Part shown: positions 18,213-26,496 of the stretch, in pieces
Position numbering within the stretch: position 1 is the first letter of the stretch
How the letters are laid out: every line of letters begins with the position of its first letter
Origin: an uncultured Oscillospiraceae bacterium
GTDB taxonomy: Bacteria; Bacillota; Clostridia; Oscillospirales; Oscillospiraceae
Reading direction: 5' to 3'
Length of the DNA stretch: 64,000 nucleotides
NCBI GenBank assembly: GCA_944386975.1
Contig: CALXDC010000010.1
Coordinates: forward strand, 1-64,000
Program-made: the position numbers and the translations under genes
The notes under the pieces: generated by a model
Databases searched by the model: none
Told to the model about the DNA's origin: nothing
What the model saw: the letters and a program-made list of their open reading frames with translations, nothing else

Positions 18213-18838
18213 TACTTCTTGCCCTCCTTACTTCTGTTCTGGGCCCACTGCATCAGGGCAATGAGGCAGCCCAGGGTCAGAAAGCCGCCCACGGGCAGCA
18301 CCATCATCAAAGCGCCGTAGTCCGCAGGGAAAATGCGGATGCCCGCGCCCCCGTTCAGGATGCCGCCGCCGAAGGTGCCGCTGCCGAGAAACTCACGGAT
18401 CACGCTCATCACCAGCAGCACCAGGGTGTAGCCCAGGCCCTGGGTGATGCCGTCCACCGCCGAGGCCAGCACCCCGTTCTTGGAGGCGAAGGACTCCGCC
18501 CGGGCCAGAATGATGCAGTTGACCACGATCAGGGGAATGAACACGCCCAGGGAATTGGCGATGCTCTGGAAGTAGGCCTGCAGCAGCAGGTCCACCATGG
18601 TGACAAAGCCGGCGATCACCACGATGTAGGCGGCGATGCGGATCTTGTCGGGAATGATCTTCCGCAGGGCGGAGATAATGATGTTGGAGAGGGTGAGGAT
18701 GATCAGCACCGACACGCCCATGCCAAGGCCGTTGGAGAGGGAGGTGGTGATGGCCATGGTGGAGCACATGCCGAGAAGCTGCACCAGCACCGGGTTCTGG
18801 GTCACAAGACCCTCTTTCAGCTGTCTGCCAAAATTCAT
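18212..18838 (-). CDS. rnfE: Rnf complex subunit RnfE
   Basis: 208-residue membrane protein homologous to RnfA and packed against it as an inverted partner. [24 protein letters not shown] at the N-terminus and [16 protein letters not shown] near 100 are typical. It helps carry electrons across the membrane between cytoplasmic and outer redox centres. The spacing to rnfG is 18 nt. Confidence 0.95.
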   Translation of the reverse strand: MNFGRQLKEGLVTQNPVLVQLLGMCSTMAITTSLSNGLGMGVSVLIILTLSNIIISALRKIIPDKIRIAAYIVVIAGFVTMVDLLLQAYFQSIANSLGVFIPLIVVNCIILARAESFASKNGVLASAVDGITQGLGYTLVLLVMSVIREFLGSGTFGGGILNGGAGIRIFPADYGALMMVLPVGGFLTLGCLIALMQWAQNRSKEGKK

Positions 18839-18856
18839 ACGTCTGCTCCCCCTTCC

Positions 18857-19426
18857 TTACTGTAAGTAGGCCCCGGCGGCCTCCAGGGCCGCGTTGACCC
18901 CGGCGGTAACTGCCTTGGAGCTGACGGTGGCGCCGGTGACCGCGTCAAAGGCGTTGTCGCCCTCGTTGACGGTGATGACGCCGCTCATGCCGATGAAGCC
19001 GTCCAGCACCGCCTGGTCCCCCACCACCTTGGAGCCCACGCCCTGGGTCTCACTGTTGTCGGTGACGGAGACGCCGCTGACGGTACCGTCGGCATTGACG
19101 CCCACGGTGATGCTCATGGCGCCGCCGAAGCCGGAGCTGGTGACCTCGGCCACATAGCCCACGGTCTCTCCTCCGCTGACGGCCTCATAGAGACCGGCGA
19201 CGCTGTCGGTGGGAACAAAGTCCGCCACCGCGGGGTACTCGTCGGCGGGCAGGACTGCGGCCATGGCCGCCGCCTTCTTCTCCGCCTGGATCTGCTCGAT
19301 TACCGGGGCGGTGACGTAGTTGACCAGGCCCAGCAGCAGAGCGGTGACGGCGCTGATGGCGAAGAGGGTGCCCGCCAGGCGGGCGATGTACTTGTAATCC
19401 ATCTGGATCTTGGCGCTCTCGCTCAT
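18857..19426 (-). CDS. rnfG: Rnf complex subunit RnfG
   Basis: 189-residue subunit with one N-terminal membrane anchor (about residues 13-38) and an extracytoplasmic FMN-binding domain. The flavinylation motif is DAVTGATVSS near 163, whose Thr is modified by ApbE-type FMN transferase; no apbE is in the window. GSKVVGDQ near 131 is also conserved. Start and the rnfD stop overlap by 4 bp. Confidence 0.94.
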   Translation of the reverse strand: MSESAKIQMDYKYIARLAGTLFAISAVTALLLGLVNYVTAPVIEQIQAEKKAAAMAAVLPADEYPAVADFVPTDSVAGLYEAVSGGETVGYVAEVTSSGFGGAMSITVGVNADGTVSGVSVTDNSETQGVGSKVVGDQAVLDGFIGMSGVITVNEGDNAFDAVTGATVSSKAVTAGVNAALEAAGAYLQ

Positions 19427-20445
19427 TTCTCAGCGGCCTCCTTTCTCCCAAACAGCGGTTTTCTGGCCACGCCGAAGCGGTGGGGCTTCATGTACTTGTC
19501 GATGAGCCACACGCACAGGTTCATGCACAAAATGGAGTAGCACACACCCTCGGCGTAGGAGCCGAAGTAGCGGATGAACACAGTGATGAGACCGCAGCCG
19601 ATGCCGTAGATCACCCGGCCCCGCTTGCTGATGGGGGAGGTGACGTAGTCGGTGGCCATGAAGATGGCGCCCAGCAGGAGGCCGCCGCCCAGAAGGTTGT
19701 AGAGCATCCAGGTCACGGCGTCGTTGCCCCGGGGGAAGAGGAAGGTGAGCACCGCCACAGTCCCCACATAGCTGACGGGGATGTGCCAGGAAATCACCTT
19801 GCGCCCAAGAAGCCAGGCAAGGCCCAGCAGCAGACACAGAGCGGAGGTCTCGCCCATGGAGCCGCCGATAGTGCCCACAAACATGCGCTTGAGGTCGTAG
19901 ATGGCCTCCAGGCCGCTGAGATCATTGGTGTGGAGGTAGGACATGGGGGTGGCGAAGGTGGCCACGTCGGCGGTGGAGCCGAAGAGAGCCGCCCGGCTGC
20001 CGGGAATGGCCCAGGTGCTCATCTGGGAGGCCCAGGACAGCAGGAAGGCCCGGGCCGCGAGAGCCGGGTTCACAAAGTTCTTGCCGATGCCGCCGTAGAG
20101 CTGCTTGACAAGGACGATGGCGAAGAAGTCGCCGATGAGAAGCATCCAGTAGGGGGCCGTCACCGGGCAGACGAAGGCGATCAGGATGCCGGTAACCACG
20201 GCGGAGAGATCGCCCACGGTCTGGTGCTTCTTCATGGCCACCCGGTAGAGGGCCTCGAAGACCGCCGCCCCGGCGGCGGATACCAGGGTCTGCATCAGCG
20301 CCCGCAGGCCGAAATTGTACACGGCGAAGGCCAGGGCCGGCAGCAGGGCGAGAATCACGTCCAGCATCACCGAGCGGGTGTCCTCCTTGGCCCGAATGTG
20401 GGGGGAGGAGGAGGCCTTCAGCTTCAGGTCTTTATAGTCTACCAC
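19423..20445 (-). CDS. rnfD: Rnf complex subunit RnfD
   Basis: 340-residue polytopic membrane subunit carrying a covalently bound FMN. SSSPHIRAKEDTRSVMLDVILALLPAL at the N-terminus, NFVNPALAARAFLLSW near 124 and DVATFATPMSYL near 160 (flavinylation Thr in the ATP segment) fit the family. The gene lies 3 nt from rnfC and overlaps rnfG by 4 bp. Confidence 0.95.
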   Translation of the reverse strand: MVDYKDLKLKASSSPHIRAKEDTRSVMLDVILALLPALAFAVYNFGLRALMQTLVSAAGAAVFEALYRVAMKKHQTVGDLSAVVTGILIAFVCPVTAPYWMLLIGDFFAIVLVKQLYGGIGKNFVNPALAARAFLLSWASQMSTWAIPGSRAALFGSTADVATFATPMSYLHTNDLSGLEAIYDLKRMFVGTIGGSMGETSALCLLLGLAWLLGRKVISWHIPVSYVGTVAVLTFLFPRGNDAVTWMLYNLLGGGLLLGAIFMATDYVTSPISKRGRVIYGIGCGLITVFIRYFGSYAEGVCYSILCMNLCVWLIDKYMKPHRFGVARKPLFGRKEAAEK

Positions 20446-20448
20446 GGC

Positions 20449-21837
20449 TCAGTCCTCCTTCTTGTTCTCCGCCTGGGCCTTTTCGGCCTCCGCCTTGGCC
20501 TTGGCCTCGGCGGCCGCCTTGGCGGCGGCCCTGGCGTTGTTGATCTTCTGTTTCGCGGTGCGGAAGCTGTGGACCAGGTGGAGCCGGCCCGGGCAGATGT
20601 AGGTGCAGGCGCCGCACTCGATGCAGTCCATCACGTTGGCGGCCTCCAGCTCCTCCATCATCCCCTTGCGCTCATACTGGTACATGAACAGGGGCTGCAG
20701 GTGCATGGGACACACGTCGGCGCAGCGGCCGCAGCGGATGCAGGTGGGGTGCTCCACCGTCCGCTCCTCATCGGCGGCAAAGGCCAGAATGGCATTGGTG
20801 CACTTGCCGATAGGGGCGTCGGGGTTGTGCTGGGCGTTGCCCATCATGGGACCGCCCATGAGGATCTTGTAGGTTTTGTCGCTGACGCCGCCGCAGAAGT
20901 TGAGAAGCTCGGCGATGGGGGTGCCGATGCGGCACTCCAGGTTCTTCGGCTCCATGACGCCGGAGCCGGAGACGGTGACAATGCGGCGGATGACGGGCAT
21001 CCCCTGGTACACCGCCCGGTAGATGGCGGCGGTGGTATCGGTGTTGAACACGGCGCAGCCGATGGCGGCGGGCAGGCCCCCGGGGGGCACCTGACGGCCG
21101 GTGATGGACTGGCACAGCTGCTTTTCAGCGCCCTGGGGGTACCGGGTGTGGAGGACCTCCACCGCCACGGGAGCCTTCTCCTCCTCGATCTTCTGGCGCA
21201 AAAGCTGGGCGGCGTTCATCTTGTTGGCCTCAATGCCGAGATGGACCTTATCCACCTGGAAAATCCTGGCCAGGAGCTTGGCCCCGCCGATGACCTCCTC
21301 CGGGTACTCCAGAAGGATCCGGTGGTCGCTGGTGATGTAGGGCTCACACTCGGAGGCATTGACGATCACCGTGTCCACCTTGCCGATGCCGGAGCTGATT
21401 TTCACATGGGTGGGGAAGGTGGCGCCGCCAAGGCCCACAATACCGGCCTTTTTGACGATCTCCGTCAGCTGCTCGGACGTCAGGGAATCCGGGTCCTCCA
21501 CCGGCTTGATGGAGGAGTCCAGGGTGTCCTGATAGTCGTTTTCAATGACCACGCTGAGCACGTTGGTGCCGTTGAAATGGGGACGGGGCTCCACCGCCAC
21601 CACCGTGCCGGATACGCTGGCGTGGATGGGGGCGGACACAAAGGCCACGGCCTCGCCGATCAGCTGCCCCATGTTCACATGGTCGCCCACCGCCACCACC
21701 GGCTTGCAGGGCGCGCCGATGTGCAGGGACATGGGGATCACCACCTGTGCCGGCGGCGGCAGCTTCTCGATAGGCTTCTTGTTGGTCGCGGCCTTTTTGT
21801 CGTTGGGATGAACCCCGCCGAAGAAAGACTGTGCCAT
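20449..21837 (-). CDS. rnfC: Rnf complex subunit RnfC
   Basis: The peripheral NADH/FMN-binding subunit that passes electrons to NAD+. 462 residues: N-terminal biotinyl-lipoyl-like fold, GLGGATFPTHVK near 136 and the flavin/NADH-binding region, then two ferredoxin motifs CIRCGRCADVCP near 368 and CIECGACTYICP near 407, ending in an Ala/Lys/Glu-rich coiled tail of about 40 residues. First gene of the operon. ORF order C-D-G-E-A-B is the usual clostridial one. Confidence 0.95.
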   Translation of the reverse strand: MAQSFFGGVHPNDKKAATNKKPIEKLPPPAQVVIPMSLHIGAPCKPVVAVGDHVNMGQLIGEAVAFVSAPIHASVSGTVVAVEPRPHFNGTNVLSVVIENDYQDTLDSSIKPVEDPDSLTSEQLTEIVKKAGIVGLGGATFPTHVKISSGIGKVDTVIVNASECEPYITSDHRILLEYPEEVIGGAKLLARIFQVDKVHLGIEANKMNAAQLLRQKIEEEKAPVAVEVLHTRYPQGAEKQLCQSITGRQVPPGGLPAAIGCAVFNTDTTAAIYRAVYQGMPVIRRIVTVSGSGVMEPKNLECRIGTPIAELLNFCGGVSDKTYKILMGGPMMGNAQHNPDAPIGKCTNAILAFAADEERTVEHPTCIRCGRCADVCPMHLQPLFMYQYERKGMMEELEAANVMDCIECGACTYICPGRLHLVHSFRTAKQKINNARAAAKAAAEAKAKAEAEKAQAENKKED

Positions 21838-21920
21838 GTTCTCACCTCTCAGATCAGATCTTCGAAAAAGCAGCGGGGGCCGGCCGGCTTCCTGCCGCTT
21901 TTCAGAAAGTTACATCTTCT

Positions 21921-21950
21921 AATATACACCAGAGGTCCCCCTGCTGTCCA
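21921..21950 (-). promoter_or_regulatory. Probable sigma-A promoter of rnfCDGEAB
   Basis: Minus strand TGGACA (21945-21950), 18 bp, TATATT (21921-21926). Leader about 75 nt. No Rex-like site is seen near it, unlike adhE. Confidence 0.6.
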
Positions 21951-22055
21951 GCATTTTTATGGAAGAAAGCGACCGTTTTCCCCCAATTTTACCATACAAT
22001 TCACAAAGGATTTGTCCGACAACCGGCCTGGAACCGGCCTTTATTCCCCGGCGTC

Positions 22056-22084
22056 TTGCAAACAAAGCGCCGGTATGGTATACT
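22056..22084 (+). promoter_or_regulatory. Sigma-A promoter of the DUF975 gene
   Basis: TTGCAA (22056-22061), 17 bp, TATACT (22079-22084), diverging from the rnf promoter. Confidence 0.75.
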
Positions 22085-22172
22085 GTTTTTACAAAATTCC
22101 GGCATTTTTATCCCTCCCGACCTGGAAAAAAACGGAAATTTCTGCAGGCCGGAGAGGGAAAGGAGGAACCCC

Positions 22173-22859
22173 ATGTTTTACAATCTCAACCGGCTGGCGC
22201 TGAAGGCGGCGGCCCGGCGGATCATCCGGGAGGGAAAGCCCTCCGTTCTCAAGGCGGGGGGCATCTTCTTCGCCATCCAGGCGGTGCTGACCGGCCTTCT
22301 GCTATGGAACACCTGGCGCACCGCCTACTTTGTGGACGACATGCTCTATTTCGCCGAGGAGACCCCGGTGCAGACCTTTCTCAGCATTTTCCTCAACCTT
22401 CTGCTGATGCTGGTGGGAGCGGGGCTGGTCATGTTTCTGATGGAGGTACGCCGGGGGGAGGAGCCTCCCTACGCCGCCATGTTCGACAGCTTCTCCATCC
22501 TGGGACGGATCATCTGGCTGGAGATCAACATCTACATCCGGGTTTTTCTGTGGAGCCTGTTGTTTTTCATCCCCGGCATCGCAGCGGCTTACCGCTACCG
22601 CTTTGCCCTGTACAATCTCCTGGAGGACCCAACCCTGTCCGCCTCCGAGGCCATTGCCCGCAGCAAGGTACAGACCTATGGTATGAAGCTGGAGCTGCTG
22701 GTATGTGACTTCAGCTTTCTGGGGTGGCGGATTGCCTCCCTCTTCACCCTGTCCCTGCTGGACATCTGGGTGATTCCCTACATCATGCTGACGGATCTGG
22801 CCTACTACGAGGCGGGAAAATCCCGCATCCAGTGCCAATCCCAGCAGCAATCCTGGTAA
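22173..22859 (+). CDS. DUF975-type integral membrane protein
   Basis: 228 residues with about five hydrophobic segments (near 28-48, 62-82, 110-135, 140-150, 185-215). The pattern of LEINIYIRVFLWSLLFFIPGIAAAYRYRFALYNLLEDP with SASEAIARSKVQTYGMK matches the DUF975 family of unknown function found in Firmicutes. The frame is open 114 codons further up, but aaaggaggaacccc sits just before the ATG at 22173 and the promoter lies only 90 nt upstream. Single gene. Confidence 0.75.
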   Translation: MFYNLNRLALKAAARRIIREGKPSVLKAGGIFFAIQAVLTGLLLWNTWRTAYFVDDMLYFAEETPVQTFLSIFLNLLLMLVGAGLVMFLMEVRRGEEPPYAAMFDSFSILGRIIWLEINIYIRVFLWSLLFFIPGIAAAYRYRFALYNLLEDPTLSASEAIARSKVQTYGMKLELLVCDFSFLGWRIASLFTLSLLDIWVIPYIMLTDLAYYEAGKSRIQCQSQQQSW

Positions 22860-22862
22860 ACA

Positions 22863-23135
22863 GCAAGGCCTCCCTCTGAAACCAGAGGGAGGCCGCAGTC
22901 TGTCGAAAAAATGGCCTTGCCACTTTTTCGACAGAGATACAACCCGCCACGCGCAGGAATTGTCCGCTTATAGCGGCCAATTCCCACACTTGCGGGCTGC
23001 AAAGTATTTTCTCCGACGCACATGTCGCCGGAGAAAATGGATTTCACTGGATTTGCGCCATCCGGCGCAAACTCTGCGAGGCTTTTTCGACACGCGCAAG
23101 GCCTCCCTCTGAAACCAGAGGGAGGCCGCATTTTT
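22863..23135 (+). repeat. Terminator duplicated around a dispersed non-coding repeat (copy 1)
   Basis: A 35 bp segment containing the full terminator hairpin GGCCTCCCTCTG..CAGAGGGAGGCC occurs at 22863-22897 and again at 23096-23130. Only the second is followed by a T run, so it is the functional terminator. Between them lies a ~200 bp element whose part at about 22937-23092 matches, inverted, the element at 41250-41410. The element has its own hairpin (TCTGTCGAAAAA/TTTTTCGACAGA at 22899-22935) and the inner palindrome ATTTTCTCCG..CGGAGAAAAT. Confidence 0.8.
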
Positions 23136-23172
23136 TAAGATTGCGCGCTGCCGACGCGGAACGCCGGCCGTT

Positions 23173-24552
23173 TCAGATGCCCAGAATCCAGGTGGCGAAC
23201 TGGAAGTAGATCATCAGGGAGATGGCGTCCACGATGGTGGTGATGAAGGGGCTGGCCATCACCGCCGGGTCGAAGCCGATCTTCTTGGCCAGCATGGGCA
23301 GGGTGCAGCCCACCACCTTGGCGCAGAACACGGTGAACACCAGGGTCAGGCAGATGACCCCCGCCACCGGCACCGTCAGTCCGGCGTTGCCCATGATGAG
23401 CCGGTCCACCACCATCATTTTGATAAAGTTGGCCGCCGCCAGGGTGACGCCGCAGAGCACCGCCACCCGGATCTCCTTCCAGATCACCTGGAGGATATCG
23501 GAAAACTCAATCTCGTTAAGGCTCAGGCCGCGGATCACCGTGACGCTGGCCTGGGAACCGCAGTTGCCGCCGGTGTCCATCAGCATGGGGATGAAGCTGG
23601 TCAGCACCACGTAGGCGCTGAGGGCGTCCTCAAAGGTGGTGATGATGATGCCGGTGAAGGTGGCGGAGATCATCAGCAGCAGCAGCCAGGGGATGCGGGC
23701 CTTGTAGGTGCTGAAGGCGCTGGTGCGGAGGTAGGGCTTCTCCGAGGGGGTGATGGCGGCCATCTTCTCAATATCCTCGGTGGCCTCGTCCTCCATGACG
23801 TCGATGGCGTCGTCAAAGGTGACGATGCCCACCAGCCGCTCCTCCGTGTCCACCACCGGGATGGCCAGAAAGTCGTAGCGGCTGAAGTCCTGGGCCACCA
23901 CTTCCTTGTCCTCCAGGGTGTTCACGTAGATCACGTTGGTGTCCATGATATCCCCGATGACGTCGTCCTCATCGCTGAGGAGGAGGGTCCGGATGGACAC
24001 AATGCCCAGCAGGTGACGGCTGGGGTCGGTGACGTAGCAGATATTGATGGTCTCCTTGTCGGTACCGGTGCGGCGGATGCGCTTGATGGCGTCGGCCACC
24101 GTCATGTCCTTCTTGAGGTCCACGAACTCCGTGGTCATGATGGACCCGGCGGAGTCCTCGGGGTACTTCAAAATCTCGTTGACGCTTTTCCGGGTCTCGG
24201 GATCGGCGTGCTGCAAAATCCGCTTGACCACGCTTGCGGGCATCTCCTCCACAATATCCACCGTGTCGTCCACATAGAGCTCGTCCAGAACCTCCTTCAG
24301 CTCCGTATCCGAAAAGGTCTTGATGAGCAGCTCCTGAAGGTCCGGCTCCATCTCCACGAACACCTCGGCGGCCAGCTCCTTGGGCAGCAGCCGGTAGAGC
24401 AGGGGGAGCCGGTCCTCGGGCAGCTCGTCCAGAATCTGGGCGATGTCCGCCGGGGCCATCTGGATGAGAATGTCCCGCAGCTCCGGCCATCGCTTTCGCT
24501 CCACCAGCTCCTCGATCTGCTCCATAAATGCTTCATTCTCAAAATCCAACAT
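23173..24552 (-). CDS. mgtE: Magnesium transporter MgtE
   Basis: A Mg2+-gated Mg2+ channel of the cell membrane. The 459-residue protein has the N-terminal superhelical MgtE_N domain (about 20-130, LPEDRLPLLYRLLPKE), two CBS domains (about 135-260, SAGSIMTTEF) that sense cytoplasmic Mg2+, and five C-terminal helices with the signature MDTGGNCGSQASVTVIRGL near 342. The frame is open 49 codons further up through the riboswitch region; ggaaaggagg before the ATG at 24552 fixes the start. Confidence 0.95.
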   Translation of the reverse strand: MLDFENEAFMEQIEELVERKRWPELRDILIQMAPADIAQILDELPEDRLPLLYRLLPKELAAEVFVEMEPDLQELLIKTFSDTELKEVLDELYVDDTVDIVEEMPASVVKRILQHADPETRKSVNEILKYPEDSAGSIMTTEFVDLKKDMTVADAIKRIRRTGTDKETINICYVTDPSRHLLGIVSIRTLLLSDEDDVIGDIMDTNVIYVNTLEDKEVVAQDFSRYDFLAIPVVDTEERLVGIVTFDDAIDVMEDEATEDIEKMAAITPSEKPYLRTSAFSTYKARIPWLLLLMISATFTGIIITTFEDALSAYVVLTSFIPMLMDTGGNCGSQASVTVIRGLSLNEIEFSDILQVIWKEIRVAVLCGVTLAAANFIKMMVVDRLIMGNAGLTVPVAGVICLTLVFTVFCAKVVGCTLPMLAKKIGFDPAVMASPFITTIVDAISLMIYFQFATWILGI

Positions 24553-24582
24553 CTGCGGCTCCTCCTTTCCTGTACTATCATG

Positions 24583-24647
24583 CCCCGAAGAGCAAAAAGA
24601 AAATCCACAGCCGGCACACATCAAAGCTGGTACCATGGCTGCGGACG
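24583..24647 (-). terminator. Probable expression-platform terminator of the M-box leader
   Basis: On the minus strand CCGCAGCC pairs with GGCTGTGG across a 24 nt loop, followed by ATTTTCTTTTT. A second hairpin (GAGAGGCCTG..CAGGTCTCTC, 24668-24688) between it and the aptamer could be the alternative fold. Confidence 0.6.
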
Positions 24648-24698
24648 CGCAGGTTTCGTTGCCAAACGAGAGACCTGTCAGGCCTCTCCCACCGTACA

Positions 24699-24845
24699 AG
24701 CTTTAGCATCACCGGGCGATGTAATCGCGTTATGTCATGCCTTGCTGTTTCGACATGACCTGCTCAAACCAACTCACCGTGTCTCCACGGTTGCGCGGCA
24801 GCGATCCGTATCCCTGTGGTAGCCTTACCTACCGGAGCATGTTCA
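24699..24845 (-). ncRNA. M-box (ykoK) magnesium riboswitch
   Basis: The minus-strand leader has GGTAGGTAAGGCT, CAGGGATACGGATCGCTGCC, GCATGACATAACGCGATTAC, and the conserved end CGCCCGGTGATGCTAAAGCT. These blocks, in order, are the M-box consensus. High Mg2+ is known to compact the aptamer and lower expression of Mg2+ importers, which fits mgtE directly downstream. Confidence 0.92.
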
Positions 24846-24858
24846 TTTTTCCTTTGCT

Positions 24859-24887
24859 ATCGTATGCCTTTTTTGCCCCTCTGTCAA
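24859..24887 (-). promoter_or_regulatory. Sigma-A promoter of mgtE
   Basis: Minus strand TTGACA (24882-24887), 17 bp, TACGAT (24859-24864), just ahead of the M-box. Confidence 0.75.
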
Positions 24888-24931
24888 CCTTTTTTCCCCA
24901 TTCCTCACAAACTTTTTCCCCGGATTTTTCG

Positions 24932-24959
24932 TTGACAATCCCAGGGGATGTGGTATAAT
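24932..24959 (+). promoter_or_regulatory. Sigma-A promoter of the decarboxylase beta subunit operon
   Basis: TTGACA (24932-24937), 16 bp, TATAAT (24954-24959). Divergent from the mgtE promoter 45 bp away. Confidence 0.85.
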
Positions 24960-24965
24960 GAAATG

Positions 24966-25088
24966 GTAAAAGGGAGTAATCGCCGCCAGAAGGCGGGATA
25001 AGCGGCGTCAGTACGGCCGAGGGGCCCGCCTTTATCTGAAATGATGAGACTTTTGCGCCGCGTTGCCGCGCCGCAAAGGTCTTTTTTC
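24966..25088 (+). ncRNA. Candidate cation-sensing riboswitch leader with terminator
   Basis: The leader starts AAAGGGAGTAATCGCC and contains GCGGGATAAGCGG, GTCAGTACGGCC and AATGATGAGACTTT. CGCCGC pairs with GCGGCG while AAGGCGGG in its loop can pair with CCCGCCTT downstream, giving a possible pseudoknot. A long terminator stem (25047-25082, AGACTTTTGCG..CGCAAAGGTCT) with six T follows, ending about 25 nt before the ribosome site. The GGGAGTA and GAGAC blocks around a closing AAAG/CTTT stem recall the yybP-ykoY (Mn2+) and Na+-I (DUF1646) riboswitches. The class is not settled. Confidence 0.6.
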
Positions 25089-25124
25089 TTTTCCGGTTTT
25101 CCCACTCTGGAAGGAGGCGCCGGT

Positions 25125-26234
25125 ATGGGATTTTTGTCCGATCTGTTTTCCAACCTGCTCCAGTTCACCTGGCAGCAGGGGGTGATGCTGTTGGTGGGAG
25201 CGGTGCTGATCTATCTTGCCATCCGCCGGCAGATGGAGCCCGCCCTGCTGCTGCCCATGGGCTTTGGAGCCATTCTGATGAACCTGCCCTTTGTGAACAC
25301 GGCGGCCATTGAGACCCTTTTCAACGCCGGTATCGCCACGGAGCTGTTTCCCCTGCTCCTCTTCATCGGCATCGGGGCCATGATCGACTTCGGGCCTCTG
25401 CTGTCCAACCCCAAGATGCTCCTCTTCGGCGCGGCGGCCCAGTTCGGCATTTTCTTTACCCTCTCAGCGGCGGTGGCGCTGGGCTTCCCTCTGGAGGACG
25501 CCGCCTCCATCGGCATCATCGGCGCCGCCGACGGCCCCACCTCCATCTACGTGGCCAACTACTTCCACAGCAGCTACCAGGGGGCCATCATGGTGGCGGC
25601 CTACAGCTATATGGCCCTGGTGCCCATTGTCCAGCCCCCCATTATCAAGGCCATCACCACCAAGAAGGAGCGGCAGATCCGCATGCCTTATACGCCGGGC
25701 CAGGTGAGCCGCACCACCCGCATCCTTTTCCCCATTCTGGTGACCATTATTGCCGGTGCGGTGGCCCCCAAGAGCGCAGAGCTTATCGGCTTTTTGATGT
25801 TCGGAAACCTGATCCGGGAGTGCGGCGTTCTGGGCAGCCTCAGCCAGACCGCCCAGAATGTGCTGGCCAACCTCGTCACCCTGGTGCTGGGCCTCAGCGT
25901 GGCCTACAAGATGCAGGCGGAGCTGTTTGTGACCCCTCAGACCCTGATGATCCTGGGCCTGGGTCTCGTGGCCTTCTGCTTCGATACCGTGGGAGGCGTG
26001 CTCTTCGCCAAGTTCCTGAACCTCTTCTGCAAGAAGAAGATCAACCCCATGGTGGGGGCGGCGGGAATCTCCGCCTTTCCCATGGCCTCCCGGGTGGTCC
26101 ACAAGCTGGGCCTGGAGGAGGACCCCTACAACTTCCTGCTGATGCACGCCGCCGGGGCCAACGTCAGCGGACAGATCGCCTCGGTGATCGCCGGCGGACT
26201 GGTGATCTCCCTGGTGGAACAGATTCTGGGATAA
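25125..26234 (+). CDS. Sodium ion-translocating decarboxylase, beta subunit
   Basis: The membrane beta subunit of biotin-dependent Na+ pumps (oxaloacetate, methylmalonyl-CoA or glutaconyl-CoA decarboxylase), where decarboxylation of carboxybiotin drives Na+ out. 369 residues with about nine helices; GIIGAADGPTSIYVAN near 154 (essential Asp region), GFLMFGNLIRECGVL near 224 and GISAFPMASRVVHK near 314 are the family signatures. The ATG at 25125 follows ggaaggaggcgc; the earlier open frame is the riboswitch. No alpha subunit or biotin carrier gene is nearby, so the substrate cannot be assigned. Confidence 0.92.
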   Translation: MGFLSDLFSNLLQFTWQQGVMLLVGAVLIYLAIRRQMEPALLLPMGFGAILMNLPFVNTAAIETLFNAGIATELFPLLLFIGIGAMIDFGPLLSNPKMLLFGAAAQFGIFFTLSAAVALGFPLEDAASIGIIGAADGPTSIYVANYFHSSYQGAIMVAAYSYMALVPIVQPPIIKAITTKKERQIRMPYTPGQVSRTTRILFPILVTIIAGAVAPKSAELIGFLMFGNLIRECGVLGSLSQTAQNVLANLVTLVLGLSVAYKMQAELFVTPQTLMILGLGLVAFCFDTVGGVLFAKFLNLFCKKKINPMVGAAGISAFPMASRVVHKLGLEEDPYNFLLMHAAGANVSGQIASVIAGGLVISLVEQILG

Positions 26235-26247
26235 GGAGGACGGCGGA

Positions 26248-26403
26248 ATGAACGGATTCACCGGCGGCTTTGACGCGGCGCTGTTTGAGGTCTCCCTGGG
26301 CATCATGGCCAAGGGGATGGCGGGGGTCTTTCTGGTGATCCTGGCCATCTGGCTGGTGGTGGCGGCGCTCAACCGCTTTACCGGAGGGAAAAACGACGAA
26401 TAA
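26248..26403 (+). CDS. Small OadG-like (gamma) subunit
   Basis: 51 residues: a short polar N-terminus, one hydrophobic helix (GIMAKGMAGVFLVILAIWLV) and a polar tail (NRFTGGKNDE). Gamma subunits of Na+-pumping decarboxylases have this make-up, a single helix that anchors the soluble alpha subunit to beta. The ataaggagga ribosome site overlaps the stop of the beta gene 13 nt upstream. At 51 residues it is shorter than OadG (about 80) and lacks a visible His-rich Zn site. Confidence 0.75.
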   Translation: MNGFTGGFDAALFEVSLGIMAKGMAGVFLVILAIWLVVAALNRFTGGKNDE

Positions 26404-26433
26404 GCCTCCCCGCTATCCCGGGGAGACGGAAAA

Positions 26434-26472
26434 CGGGAGGCGCGCCGCCGGGGCGCGCCTCCCGTCTGTCTG
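26434..26472. terminator. Terminator between convergent operons
   Basis: Perfect 13 bp stem CGGGAGGCGCGCC / GGCGCGCCTCCCG with a 5 nt loop, followed by TCTGTCTG. The T run is poor but the stem is very strong. Confidence 0.65.
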
Positions 26473-26496
26473 CCGGACCGGCGACGAATGGCTCCG

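Noticed and set aside
19480-22203. 907-codon open frame opposite the rnf operon
   Set aside because: It is antisense to four well-supported rnf genes and shows the low-complexity composition of a shadow frame.
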